A stretch of 64,000 nt of DNA from Antedon bifida (GCA_963402885.1 OY727099.1:1490501-1554500); one strand, 5' to 3'. Positions 12,230 through 25,669 are shown, numbered from the stretch's first letter. Made by a program: numbers and translations. Notes: a model not told the origin generated them from the sequence alone.

Positions 12230-12880
12230 GCGTTTGCGGGTATCGTGACGCAAGTATCGCACTTGTTAACGTGTTTTCTAGGTATCGTAGTAATCTTTCA
12301 GTTATCCTAAAACCTTTAATCAATTCAAATTACCTCTCGAATGTATAAGCGATATAATGTCGATCATTGAGATTTAAAGTACCCATAATGCTGGTTCTTC
12401 ACGTCATTGTAAGTGGATCTAATTAATCATAAGATCACTACACAATTTTCATCCATGTAAATTACACTGGTGTCGAGAAATAAGACAAAAAAAGAACATC
12501 ACTATGCAGCGTTTCCAAGCCAGTATGAAGATTCTAGGTGGCTAGCTACCACTCGGCAAATCCGGAGTATAATTGCCTTAATGGATGTACAATTACCCAA
12601 CTCATTTGCTACAGCTATGCTTACTATGCTAGTTTGATTACGGGTTAGTGTTCTAATTGCTTTAACAACAGGAATCTATTTATTATACGTTTAAACAGGA
12701 CGGACGACTCTTGGAATAGCCATTAATTTACTTGTATATACAGAGTAATGACAGCTTACTGATCAGAATAATGTGTACATTAGTAAAGTGTTGCAACATC
12801 CTTAATTGTGAGGCAGGTTATCTCTTTAAAATAATCGTTACCCAAATTATTTTGATTGTAAAGTCCCCGTAGGTAGCACT
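12230..12880. other. Intergenic, no gene seen
   Basis: Ordinary AT-rich spacer between two family 3 elements. No repeat or exon signal was recognised. Confidence 0.4.
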
Positions 12881-12885
12881 AAAGC

Positions 12886-13190
12886 ATAATGCTTGGTTCC
12901 CACTAGAACGCAACGCAAGGACGTAGACGCAACGCAAGAGAGTTGGCCAATGACAAGCGACAGTTTGAATAGTTCATCGATTGTGATTGGTAAACTCGCT
13001 TACGTTGCGCTTACGTCCTTCCGTTGCGTCCTATCTCATTTTGAGGACGCAAGGACGACGTAAACGCACTGTTGACCAATCACGACACTGATGGATTATT
13101 GCGAGCACCCGAACTGTCAGTTGTGATTGGTCAACTCACTTGCGTTGCGCTTACGTCGATGAGTTGCATCCAATTAGGAACCAAGCCTAT
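12886..13190. mobile_element. Composite family 3 MITE
   Basis: It opens GCTTGGTTCCCACTAGAACG and closes AATTAGGAACCAAGCC. Between these are two internal palindromic halves, each with CGCAACGCAAG-like arms around a CCAAT motif (GGCCAATGACAAGCG near 12942, GACCAATCACGAC near 13075). The mid-point carries a second inverted junction near 13035. This suggests two copies fused, or one inserted into another. Confidence 0.75.
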
Positions 13191-13194
13191 ATTA

Positions 13195-15545
13195 TGTACT
13201 GATGATGAATGATGATATATTGATTGAACTTAATATATTGTCATGTTAAAATATTAATTTCGAAATTATTGAACACCTCACGATTCTGTGAACAAACAAA
13301 CATGACCTGGATCCAATTTATCGAGTTTCAAATCATCTGTTAAACAATTATTGATTGTAGAAATATGATGTATAACTTAGTAATAACAGTAAGGAATGTC
13401 AAGACAATCTTAACAGTATCTTTGCCATGAATTTTATTTTCCATTAAATTTTAGAATCATAAGTGTCATTCGAAAATTGAAAGCATTTATTAAATCGTCT
13501 GGTGATCGTTATATAATAGATTTTGTGAAAGTATTAAACAGTGAGTTCACTATTAACTGGTAATGTCGAGCATTAAAAACTGTTAAGCCTGCTTCTATCA
13601 AATTAATTCGTGAGATCTGGTTGGTTTCGAAGTTCTTATCGTCACAAAAAGTTATTTGCTGAAAGTTTATTGTAGAAAACAAAATCTAACAGGTAAATAG
13701 AGTAACTTAGGCCTATTTAATTTTAGTAGAGTCTGTTAGTGCTGAAATAGGGGTGTTTGGTTGAGGTTTTTCAAAAGCATCAAATTTGGTATAAAGGTTT
13801 TTTCCACTCTCTACTAATTTAATTTTTGAAGGGCGCCAAGTAAAATTACCCCTTGGGTCACCTAATTTGCATAATTTAAAAGGTGTACTTTTATACTACT
13901 TAAATACTCTGTATCTCTTAATCTACTGGTCATAGAAAGTTTATGTTAACAGCATCAGCATTCCTATTTACTTGGATAAAACGGACTGGAAGTACCATTT
14001 TCAAGGCATTGTCATATCTCAGAAAAGAGATAAAGAGTTTATTTTGGTGTCAAATTATTCAGAATATATATGTTACTTATGTTACTTATTATATGTAACA
14101 TTTTTTTGAAGCGTGTCAATATTTATTGATACTACTTTTCAAACGTGTAATTGGCCCACTATGGCTATACTATTTTAGAACCTAGATTGCTTTAAACAGT
14201 GAATCCTGTAAACTATTTTGTTGTAGCTGCACAGTAATCATACAGAGGAATTATGTTCCTCCATATACAGCATCCTAGGTCTTCTGTAGGCCTAGTTATC
14301 TTGGTATAGTTGTTATACTGTACATTTCAATATCTCAGTTTTAATTTGCTTTTCATTTCAATCAAAGTTGTTCTGACGTTCTTCGTTATAACAAAAATGG
14401 AGAAATAACAGTAATATCTAAAGTAACCTAAAGTACCACGAGAGAATACCGAATTGGTATTCACTTTGAGATCTTTGCCCCAAGCCCGACATATCTTAAA
14501 GGAGATTGTGTCTTTAAACAAATAAAATGCTATTTACTAGTTAAAATATGGTTTGTATTTTATTAACATTATATTAGAATAAAGTGTATATTCAAACCTC
14601 ACAAATTGCTTTTTCTATGAGATAGGAATCTTACAGTGAGGAACATAATGTTGTACTTTAACATATCGATATGCTTGTCATGGTCGAAATTTCAATATAG
14701 ACAAATGTCTCTATCCAAAGAAACATTCGTCATTGACTGTAGGCCAGAGCTTATACATTTTATGTTAGTCCCCCAGTCAGCGTTTCTATTTTTGTCTGAA
14801 AGTATGAGACACCAAATGTCTATTTATCTTTTTACTAATTTCGGTCTAGAACGTAGACTTGCCAGATCTATAACAGTGCCTAAGATACGAACAGTTCAGG
14901 ATTCAATATATTGGACATTAATTATGGACTTGTACCGAATGTTGTTTAAACATTTCAGAAAGAAACAAAACTTATACTTACTGTGCTTGTGAAACTTGAA
15001 ATACGATAAAGAAATATATGCATATTGAGAAAATCCAAAAAGAATCCCGAATTCGTAACATCACTGCACAATATTAGACTACTAAAGAAGAAAAAAAGAA
15101 TAATAAGAGCAAAATAAATACAAAGATGCATGGAAGATTTGTACAATTCACATAAGCAACCCGTGTAATCTCTTTTTATTGTTCAATAATCTAGACATAC
15201 ATCAAAATGTTGCAGTTAGGAGCTAGAAAGATTTTGTGATATATTGTCACACTCCTGCCCTATATATGAACATGACCGAAAGTATAGTTTGTTAATCGTG
15301 TTTTTTAATACAGTGAACAGAAATACAGTTTACAATTATAACATTCCTGGTGTTATGTGACGTCATGATACTAATCGGGGTGTATACATTTTTAAGTGCT
15401 ATATATAGGCCTACGCGCGTCATAGCGAAGCATTATTACGTAAACATTCCGTCGTTAGACTGTTAACACATGTACGCCCTATACTGATTACTGCTACTGC
15501 TATCAATGAAACAAACAAACAACATTATAGTTGGCACTTAGAGCA
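13195..15545. other. Intergenic, no recognised gene
   Basis: AT-rich spacer. An uninterrupted plus-strand frame of 118 codons at 14636-14992 is the longest unexplained one in the window outside repeats. It has no splice context and no recognisable motif, so it is not called as a gene. Confidence 0.4.
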
Positions 15546-15579
15546 TCAATCTATATCAAAATATAAAAATGCTCAAGTA

Positions 15580-15735
15580 AGAAAGCACCGCCGCTGCGAT
15601 CGGGTATTGCGCCGCTCGTGTAAGCACCGCGGCTGCGATCGGGTATTGCGCCGCTCGTGTAAGCACCGCGGCTGCGATCGGGTATTGCGCCGCTCGTGTA
15701 AGCACCGTGGCTGCGATCGGGTATTGCGACCGCGG
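15580..15735. repeat. 39-bp GC-rich tandem repeat, about 3.7 copies
   Basis: The unit is AAGCACCGCGGCTGCGATCG followed by GGTATTGCGCCGCTCGTGT. Copies are nearly identical. Because 39 is a multiple of three, frames stay open on the minus strand and give a 13-residue periodic shadow peptide that need not be real. The array abuts the family 3 MITE at 15753. Confidence 0.88.
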
Positions 15736-15752
15736 CACTGTTGATCAATAAA

Positions 15753-15912
15753 GATTGGTTCCGACTAGCGACGTCACGCAAGGACGTAACGCAATGTAAG
15801 TGATTTGACCAATCACAAGCGATGGATTTTTCGAACAGTGGCTTGTCATCGGTAAACTCGCTTGCGTTGCGTCTACGTCCTTGCGTTGCGTCTCTAGTGG
15901 GAAAAAAACTTA
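15753..15912. mobile_element. Family 3 MITE
   Basis: The left arm is TTGGTTCCGACTAGCGACG and the right arm CGTTGCGTCTCTAGTGGGAA, near inverted repeats. The centre holds GACCAATCACAAGCGATGG. The right terminus has lost the usual CCAAGCT. Confidence 0.78.
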
Positions 15913-16009
15913 AGCTGTCAAATCGGGATTCGCATACAGTAACGACGCGGCGCTTATCTGAACTATGCTGCGTACAATACAAGAACAAAAACAAAAACAA
16001 AAACATTTG

Positions 16010-17635
16010 AATAAGCTTTGGCAGTTTACTATCGTCATTACATCTATCTTCCCGATTACCATGATATAATGATTATTCTATTAATCCTGTCGTATTTACA
16101 TTTGTAAAAATTAACTTAAATTGAAATAACACTAAAACAATATCTTCAAGAAAACGAGCCAAAAAGATAAGTCCGAAAATAATTTACAAGCAATCGTAAT
16201 TCTTCGTTCACATAATTACATACTGAAGATCGGATTCAGTCTACGAACCAGGCGTAACGGAATACAACCAACCATGTAATGCACATTTCTAAATTTTCTC
16301 TTCTGATGAATTTTTATCATTGACGCATCTCGGCCAATTCAATAATTTGGGCCATCATAAGTATTCTACTTTTTTTTTGCAATAATGTGTATTTATTACA
16401 TTCAATCTATCGTTCATTAAAAAATCATAACGACAATAATTATATTCACATCCAAAATTTTCCATTAATTTATCCAATTCAATTCAATAAAAAGAAAATT
16501 ATTATTTTTTTCTATTTTGCAATTATTAACAAACGATGTGCAGTATACCATAATTTACATTAACGCTTTAAAATAACTATTGCTCTAAAATTCCATTACC
16601 AGCATGTGAGGCACTCTGGTTTTTAAAATTCTGAAATAATTTGTTTATTCCATCTTAAAATTTTTGGTTTAAATATTTTGATCATTAAAATTATGACAAT
16701 TTTTTTTGTGATCACAAAGGTTGATTCACACTCTCATGTCACAGTTTCAGCGATTCCAACAAACACGTGTTCGATAATTTACGATAATATTGTTATCAAT
16801 TAGGCCTAAATAAAGTAGGTCTACGTTATATTATCGTAGACTAATTATCATACATTTGGTGAACAGATCGCTCTCATTGCTATCATTCTCTAAGAATTGT
16901 GCGAAAATAATAATTATGTACTAATTAATGAGAAACATACGGTGCACGAAGGTAGGAAATTAACCCGTAATTCAAGAATCAAATTGAACGAATAAGAAAT
17001 TTAAATTTCTCAGCAGTACTGAACGTAGGCCTACAATATGTCGTTGTTATTCGTTAAAACTCGTCTAAACCGTTCACGCCTCGTTCCTATGGGCTTCGAT
17101 TGCCTTAATAATCGCAGACATTATCATAGGGTATCAATTATTTATCAAACTCACAATTTATTGATATTAGAAGATATTACTTATTTAAGTAATAATATAA
17201 AGAATGTCCTACTTCAATGAACCAACGAAGTGGTTGTACAATGTTTAATCATGTTTTTAACACAATAATCTATCTTCTTCGTCTTCTTAGTCTTCTTATA
17301 GTCTTTCTGCATTGCGCTTTACACAGTTTTTTCCTCCATTTTTGTCTCTTTAGCGTTGTTGTGTTATAGTGTCTGCCGTTCTTTTTTTGTAAATATTTTC
17401 TTTATCTATTTGGCTGGCATTCATTCATTCATTCATCTTTTATTTCGGGAAAAAAAAATTCTCCATAGCTCAAAAACAAATTACTTATGTATCCAGTTAT
17501 TTAATTTGTACATTAAATGGTAGTATAATCATATGATCTATTTTAAGTGTGTGGTAGTTGAAATTCAGAAACATTATGTAATTAAAGCACACTATAATGA
17601 CTTCTTCGGCTACCTGAACATTGAATCATTTTAAT
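16010..17635. other. Intergenic, no gene seen
   Basis: AT-rich spacer with an ATTCATTC simple repeat near 17420-17440 and several AGGCCTA words. No exon-like structure was found. Confidence 0.4.
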
Positions 17636-17639
17636 TCAC

Positions 17640-18080
17640 AACCACGCTCACCGTTTTCTTCGAGGATCACCCTCCACCCCCACCACCTACTCTAGAGGAA
17701 CGATTGTGATTGCCTAACACTGTTTTAGTAACAGGTATATCCCTCTAGTCCTACCGTCAACTTTATGAAACATGCGATTGACCACCACACTTGCTCTCAA
17801 GGATACCCCTTCACCCCCACCACCAACTCTTCATTCTTAAGGATAGGCATATCCCTCGAGGATATCTCTCCACCCCACCGACAACTTAAGGAACCATGCG
17901 ATTAACCACCACTTGCTTTCAAGGATATCCCTTCACTCCCACCACCAACTCTTCATTCTTAAGGATAGGCATATCCCTCTAGCCCCATCGCCAACTTTAG
18001 TACCATGCGATTGACCACGAAACTTGCTCTCGAGGATACCCCTCCACCCCCACCACCAACTCTTCATTCTTTCCTCTTCA
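17640..18080. repeat. Degenerate C-rich tandem array
   Basis: A unit of roughly 110-125 bases recurs about four times. It contains CCCCCACCACCAACTCTTCA, TAAGGATAGGCATATCCCTC, and CATGCGATTGACCAC. Copies differ by indels and substitutions. It is strongly strand-asymmetric, C-rich on plus. Confidence 0.75.
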
Positions 18081-18084
18081 AATA

Positions 18085-18755
18085 ATTGAAGACGAACTAT
18101 TGATAATTCTGATAATGAAGATGAATACTTCTTACTAATGGAAGCGATGATAACACGGATTACGATAATGATTTCCAATGCTCATCGATTGATTTATTAT
18201 CAATTTCTCAATTACCATTATTGTAAATGATGATAGTGTCAATAAAGAAGACATTGATTTTAGCCGTGAACTCTTTGACCGTTGTAAACAATTAATGGTG
18301 TATTAATGAGGTACTCTAAAATCCACTTCATCCATCCAGGCCTACGCATTAAAAAAATCTGTCTCTCGTTACAGATTCTTCCTCTAGCAGCGAACTCATT
18401 TTGTTAGATGACAGTTCAATATTTATAAATCAAATTTCCCCACGGTTTATTTTGAACGTCATCTTTTATGTACGTGAAGATATTGTAGCTTCCATTTTGT
18501 GTTCAATAATATAATAGATCTACTATTATTATTTGTTGCAACAGCTTTTTACTTACATTCAATTAAATAAATGTTAATTCTTAATATGTAGGCCTACATT
18601 GAATTGAAAATCACAACGATGTATATTTTCGAATGTCTATAAAGAAATTGGTATGTTTGTTGGTGAACATTGTTAAACCATGGAAGAATTATTTATTTTA
18701 TCTAAATAATTCATCGATGGATTTAAAAAAAATAGAAATGTTGAAAGTTACTACT
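18085..18755. other. Intergenic, no gene seen
   Basis: AT-rich spacer leading into a LINE fragment. Nothing is recognised before about 18760. Confidence 0.4.
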
Positions 18756-18759
18756 CAAG

Positions 18760-19350
18760 CAGGAGTTTGTGACTGGTTTAATGGCACTCCACGGGCAAGA
18801 CATCTATCCATACAGTCCTGCTTTGTAAACTCTGCTAGGCCTAGAAGTTGCAATTATACCTCCTCTTATTCCTTACATCTTAGTGGTCACCGGGTTTATT
18901 CAAAAGAAAATGTTGATGGAATGAAACACTGAAGTAAAAAAGTGTTCTATTGCAGATGTTTCAGTCATTCTTCAAAATGTAAAATAACTAAAGCAGCATG
19001 TAAAATAATTGGCGTAGAAATTGAAAGTATATGTAATCTTTGTGATAAAACGGCTCTTAATAAATTAGAATGGATAATTAAAGATGTGACTCATCCACTA
19101 AATAGTATTGTAAGTTTTAATAGATCTGGTAGAATTCAGCAATGCAAAGTTAAAACCAACCGTTTTAGAGACTCTTTTTTTCCCATATGCTTGTCATCTA
19201 TATAATGTACATTTTTCAAGATAATTAGTTAAGTTCTTAAGTTTTTATATTGTATTTTAAATTGCATTGTATCTATGTTGCTAAGCTAAGGAAAATAAAT
19301 ATCATGTATGTTATATTATCTGACAATAAATTGAATCGTGAATCGTGTAT
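18760..19350 (+). mobile_element. CR1-like LINE fragment, 3' end of ORF2 plus tail
   Basis: The frame at about 18942-19205 reads like the extreme C-terminus of a CR1/Rex-type reverse transcriptase. It has a KITKAACKIIGV block, a short Cys-containing helix, THPLNS, and a closing TNRFRDSFFPICLS before the stop. The frame before it (18760-18930) is broken from it by a stop, so the copy is dead. After the stop comes an AT-rich 3' UTR ending in the tandem TGAATCG, a short-repeat tail typical of CR1/L2 LINEs. Family placement rests on pattern recognition. Confidence 0.72.
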
Positions 19351-19359
19351 AACAATTTT

Positions 19360-22300
19360 GAGACAAAAAGTTTATTCGACTGGTCACTTGAAGATCTAGC
19401 TATTTAAACTTCAAAATACCAGTTTTATCAACCCATAGCGGTTTACATTATTGCTGCATTGCATAGCATTATTCCTCAGCATTGAGGAGTTGGCTGCTCA
19501 TGTGAGTTATAAAAATATTACAGGAGTTTATTTGATGCTTAGCTGGTCAATGCTTAAAGTAACTATTACTTATTTTGATCTCCTTTCACACATTGTCCTC
19601 TTTGTATCTTTTTTCTTTGTGTGGAAAATAAATAAATTATTAATTCGTATAGTGCATGGAACCTTGATCATAAACAATATGTCAGATTGAATATATTTTA
19701 AATGTAACGCGGTGAACTCTAAACATATCAGTACTGTTTAATATAAATGAATGTGAAAGGTAAAAGACGAGTAAATGTGAAATACTGAAAAAAGTCCATC
19801 CAATCAGATTTAATAATGTTGTATTTTAATAAGTATTCAATATAGTTTTCATTATTGCCTAAGTCATCCTACCTATATTTTCACAAAATAGGTCTACAAT
19901 GTAGGAATAATTATTGTTATACTAATACTAGGCTATATTTTCTAATAATTTGTCATTACGAAACAATTGAAAATTGAATGTAGGCCTATTAAATTCTAAT
20001 AATATTAACCTATATTTTAAGACAATGTTATCAAGTTGCTAATATACAAAAGTCCCACCGTTACCGTTATTATTTAACATTAAGAACAACAAAACATCAT
20101 TAAGTATGAACACGAGAATCTTGGTTTTTTGATGATTTACTCTAAATTAATTTCGCAGATTTTCCATCTTTATCGTTTTGTATTAATTACAGATTATTTT
20201 TCTATTATGGCATTGCTAAAGTATTGAAATGTATATATTAATTGAACATTACGTTATCTGAGATGGTGTAAGTAACAATACGTGATAACGTCGTTAGTAT
20301 AAGATGTAATTGGTAAGGCCATGAAATCTCCTCGAATACAATCAATCCTATGCTAAGTGTTAGTCCATGCGCTTAAGTGTTAGCTTATATGATTATTACA
20401 CGTCTGAGGTGTTGTAAGATGTAAGGACTAATCGACATAGTTCAATGTGTTTAGATTGTATTTTCCGCGAAATTGAAACTACAAATCGCATCATCAACAA
20501 CTTGCGAATAACAATTTAAAGTCGATTCCAATATAAACACACTAACACTTTATTTATGTATATAATATATTATTTATTTTTTTTTTCATTTTTGTAATTC
20601 GTTTTTCGTGTTTGTATCGTTCCAGTTTTTCAAGTGTTGAGGGCCTCATGTATGTCAGCCTCGGCTTTTATGAGTCACCCTCATTACACAAAGTTTAAAA
20701 TTGTTTAAATGTATTTATTTATTTCTAGTATTACAGTATGATTTATGATTTTAAAGGTAGACCACATATACACCAGGTGGAGATGGAGATTATTCGCTCT
20801 TCCTTTATAGATATGCATACATTATACGGTAACACATTTTTTTAAATGTAATAAAATAGGCCTAATACACACTTTATCTACTAATTCATGTATTTCTATA
20901 AGTTGTATAGGCCCTAATATATTTTAGTATCGCAGTACTTATTTTAAAAGTAGATCACAGATATGCCAGGAGAGATATGGATACACATAATACGGCAACA
21001 AATGTATAACATTCCAAAGAAAATGCAAAAAAGAAATAAATAATTAAAATTTTCCAGTAGATAAAAGGAAAAGAAGAACAACAAAATGGTAAAATTATTT
21101 CTGATTGTTTTAATTGAAACAATTTGTTTTTATATTGTTGAAAGATTATTCCATGTCTAGTGGCATTGTATGAAAATGTCCCCTTGTACCGGTTTTCAAT
21201 TTTCTTCCATTAAATTGTTATTCGATTTTGCACTATTTCATTATTAGAAATAAATTTGTCACTCAAATAAGATGGAGCCATTTCACTCAAGCACTTAAAC
21301 GTTAATAAGAGCACATGTTCATTTTATTCTCTCGTAACATTTGCATACAAACTGTGTCATCATTTCATTTATTGGAGTTTTAATATCAACAGATGTAACC
21401 ATGGCGAAATTATAAGTAATTCGTCTATGGAATAACCAAGGCAATCTAACAACATTGCCTTGGAATAACCGAACATAATCTATTTTTGTACCATCTTATT
21501 AATTATTTGTATTCGACAAAGTAGTCAAATAAAAGGGCACTCGATCTTAATATAATTTGATGTAAATGTCTTCTAAACTTCTAATATTTCAATTTTGAAA
21601 TGTTGTTTAAGATAAGTTTAATTAGCATTATCTAGACAAATTGCCAACTTTCATCACAAATTCCACGCGGAATACCTCTTTTAACTCGACTATATTTGTT
21701 GTAGAGAATGAATCTACTAATAAAATATTTATTGCAGTGAAGTTACAGTCATATGTTGTATTACTTTTGGAATGATTTTTCTCAGATAGAATTAAGAAGT
21801 TACAACTTATATATTGAATATGATTTATTACATACAAAGTATTAAAAAAATTGTTAAGATATATGTTGCCAATCTCGCTTTAATTAGCATAATATTACGT
21901 ATTGTTCTCTCGGGAAAATAGTACCAGGCATACAGTAATTATTGTACACTGATTATACCCACGTACAGTATATAGTCTTTAATGACTAAATAGCTTCAGG
22001 CAGCGTAACATACTCAAACATTCACATATTCTAGTGTTCATCTTCCCAGATACTATACACAGTCTGAATTTTTGTTATATTAAATCGGTAACTGTTGAAT
22101 AGGAAAATAAATTAGCCTACGTAACCTGGTAATTATGCCAGTGAGGTGTTAACAAATATCATCATTTATAAGCATCTAAAGTTATAGCGCTATACAAACA
22201 ATATGACTTATGTTATATAGATGAATTTAGCTATTAATGTGGACAACGACTTTATAACGATTGTATTAATGTGTATATTGTCACCTTGAATGTCGCAAAT

Positions 22301-23520
22301 GAATCGTTTTTCTATATCCAGAAGCAATAGCCTACTGTAATAAGAAAATATCTTATTTTTATCAAAGTTGAAAGATCTATTGCTTGTTTAATAATGCCGA
22401 ACATTTAATCATTTTGGAGTAATAATGGTGATTTATGCAAATCATTAACCACATATAAGGGATGCTGAAGATACTAGAAATACACCTTAGGCATTTTATT
22501 AGTAATAATAGTGCAGACTATTATCAAAACGCCTTTACCAATATTTCGCATGGCAGACGCGTAATACAACTGTCGAGGACATGTTATGGAAAATACAAAA
22601 CAGCATAAGTGAATACGGAATATCGGAATATCGGAATTCCGTCGCCAAATACACGTGCGTATCTCACGTGTAAGGAATGCTTATTTTAACAGGCCTGCGT
22701 TATACATATTTATTTTACAATGTGAAGTACAGTTTATAAACAGACATGACGAAATCTTCTTTAGAGATGGAATTTAAAGTGTTAATTACGGGGGAAAAGA
22801 AAGCACCCGGTACTGATTCTCACATTCTGGGTTCAAACCTAAAGTAGGCCACTAGAATATCTCCATTTCTATGTTAAACTCATTCGTATTAGTAGTACAG
22901 TTCATTTTATGGTATTTTCCCAATCCCATAACAATTAATAGCAATTAGCCATAATGTATGTTGAGATAAGGATAGCTATTATTTATCAATTAATTTATAT
23001 TCAATCTTAGTTAAGCTTCGTTTACACAAATGACCTCATACGTCATTGATGGATGATAAATGATGTACATAAAATTATAAACAATTATACTGATATTCAA
23101 ATCATGAACTCCTTAACTTACTAGAAAAAATTGATAAGATCCGTAACCGTGCACGTGGATACGCAACATTTTTGTTATTCTCATGCGTTTTTTCTAATAT
23201 CAGTTTTGATAGACAAACAAAAAAACTAGAATAAAATTGAAGATTAAAACGGGAAATCTAGATCTTATGTATCTAACGCTGACGTCATATCTATTGACCA
23301 CGGATATGCTACGGCAGGTGAAAAAAACAATAAACATTTCCAATAAAAGTAATTTTCATCAAGACCACCAGAGATCCCATTATTGGCAGGAGACAATCAG
23401 ACATCCCATTATTGGTAGATTTAAATTGAATTGAATTATTTGTTTGCATACGTATGGTATATCTTTAAAATGTAAATAATAAGTGTACCAATAAATTTGT
23501 ATTCACGGGATATACATAAT
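19360..23520. other. Long intergenic stretch with LINE-tail debris
   Basis: No gene is seen in about 4.2 kb. Near 20580-20720 there is a probable CR1 3' tail (T-rich run, then GAGGGCCTCATGTATGTCAG). At 21430-21470 there is a minimal inverted repeat, ACCAAGGCAATC facing ATTGCCTTGG, a relic of TIR family 4 (see 47166). The remainder is AT-rich and unassigned. Confidence 0.45.
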
Positions 23521-23530
23521 CAATATTTAA

Positions 23531-23686
23531 AGCTATGTTTACACTGTCAAACTAGTTTGACATAAAAAGTGTGCCCAAATATGGTAGTGATATGCCCAAA
23601 TATAGTAGTGATATGACATCATTATGTCCATATATGGGCAAATCACATGTTTTTGTCACATAAAGTTTGATAGTGTAGATAGAACT
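23531..23686. mobile_element. Family 1 MITE with TAA duplication
   Basis: Ends are AGCTATGTTTACACTGTCAA and TTTGATAGTGTAGATAGAACT, near inverted repeats, flanked on both sides by TAA. The interior has three copies of a TGCCCAAATATGGTAGTGATA-like unit facing a complementary TCACAT-rich arm, so the whole element can fold into a hairpin. The 3-bp TWA target site and short TIR fit PIF/Harbinger-type MITEs (inference). Confidence 0.82.
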
Positions 23687-24344
23687 TAACAATCTATTGA
23701 GCGATTTTAAAGTTATCAACGGCAGTTGATAGCGACAAATACCAATGTAGAAAATCATTGTGATGATGATGATGGCAAAATGGTTGAAATACTTAATTTA
23801 GCAGATATTTAATTTGTCCAGTTTCATATAGGCATATGCATACAGTGTCACAGTATGCATCACATCTATATCACATCATCACCTATATCATAGGTCATAA
23901 GCCAAACCTTAAAACAAACACTTTTACCGCGTGTGATACCGTATGTAACACTGTATTAGGCCTAGGCCTACATACTTTGCAGATAATGCCATATGTGGAG
24001 ATATAGCTATAGTACAGAGAATCTGGTGTCTAATTTGCGTACGTATAATTATGTATATATAACTTAGCAATACAAATTTAACAAACTATTCCAGACATCG
24101 AAAAGCCTGAATGCAAGCATTCAACAGTATTATATTCGTTAAAAACTTTATCAATATAAAACAGACAATTCATGACGTATTGAATCAAAAACATGAAAAA
24201 TAAAGATTAAAAAAGAAAGTTTGAACAATACCATTATAGTTTTGATAAAGTTATTCAATTTTACAAAAAAAAATATTTCGCTTCTAAAATTGACAAAATA
24301 AACATGAGTTACATTTTGTCAAAAATTAATGATCTTCCGGTTGA

Positions 24345-24450
24345 CTTTCTTCTTTAAATTACAGTTTTCTCAGGTAAATATTTTGTTTTCGATCAAAGTG
24401 AATAACTACTATCAGGCCTTATGATATTAAAATGGCCTATTAACAAACAA
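24345..24450 (-). mobile_element. Fragment of TIR element family 2
   Basis: Reversed module order: TTACAGTTTTCTCAGGTAAA, then TCAAAGTGAATAACTACTAT, then ATTAAAATGGCCTATTAAC. Only one end is retained. Confidence 0.55.
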
Positions 24451-25522
24451 AAAATGTCATGAAATTAAACAATACATGTTTTAAAGAAAAATGTTCAAAT
24501 AACCTTAATTTTAAATCATAAACTAAACTTTCTACAGATCTCCTTTACATATGAAAAACAGATAAGAACAAGTATAATATTTTAGTAATTTGTAAAAATG
24601 TTATAACTTACCTAGAAGATAATGTAAAAGAAGAAAGAATCACACGGGAGTAAATTGACGCTATGAAATCGTCTCCATCTGTAACGACTCTTAAGTAACG
24701 TGCGAACCTCAATGGAACTTGTCGACGCCTCTGATTGGTTAAGAGTGGATGACGACACAAACACTGGGGGCCAATGGCAGATGAAGAGTAACAGCATTGT
24801 ACTTAATAATTATAAAATAAAACAAACAATACGAATAAAAATTTAGGTCAGAAACAACTTTATGGGAGGAGTTAACACGTCGATGCTATTTTTGAAACAA
24901 TTTAGCTATGGACTTATTCGGAAGGTATTTTGTGCTGAAATTGGTCATTTTAATCAGCATTCACGGCCAAAAATTAACGAACTGAAGAAAATTTAGATAT
25001 CAAATGTCCATTATACATATGAGTGTTAAATTATTGTCCATTTTAGACGTGGGAAGATTCCATGTGTGGTACCGTACGTGCAGTAAACAAACTACACGTG
25101 TCAGATACACATTTACTAACACACGAGAACAATTGAAATAAAATCAACTTTCATATTTAAAACTTTGAAATACAAAAATATATCGGTCAAATTTGTTATT
25201 TATAGATTTGATTTTAAAACATTGGACCACAATGAAGCGATTTTATATCTTTAATCATTTTAAAGAATACCCATGGAGTATTGGAATTTCTCCCCTTATT
25301 TTATCCACAACACATTAAATTGTAGGCTATAGCTATCGAATTCCATTCCTTTCACTGGAATCAGTGCCCTTTTCAAACTAGAGACTAGAATAAGATGTGA
25401 TGGTAAATAGGTCTACCTAGCCATGATAATGACGATTGTTGTCGCTTTTGTGGGAAAACAAGTCAGCTGGCTTGTCTCGATATCATGTCAATACATTTCC
25501 TCCATTTCATGGAGTACCTTAA

Positions 25523-25665
25523 AGCTCTGCCCACACTATGAAAAAAGTGTGATATGCCCAAATATGGTAGTGATATGCTTAAATATGGCAGTGGTATGAC
25601 ATCATCATGTCCATATGTGCACGTCACATTTTTTTTCACATAAAGTTTGATAGTTTAGACGAGCT
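25523..25665. mobile_element. Family 1 MITE with TAA duplication
   Basis: It starts AGCTCTGCCCACACTATG, ends AGTTTAGACGAGCT, and is flanked by TAA on both sides. It shares the interior TGCCCAAATATGGTAGTGAT with the other copies. Confidence 0.82.
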
Positions 25666-25669
25666 TAAG

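Noticed and set aside
14636..14992. 118-codon plus-strand open frame
   Set aside because: No recognisable motif, no splice or promoter context, and flanked by stop-rich AT sequence. A long frame by chance or an old transposon relic is as likely as a gene.
15551..16006. 151-codon minus frame with a 13-residue repeat
   Set aside because: It is the shadow of the 39-bp array plus a MITE; no gene features.
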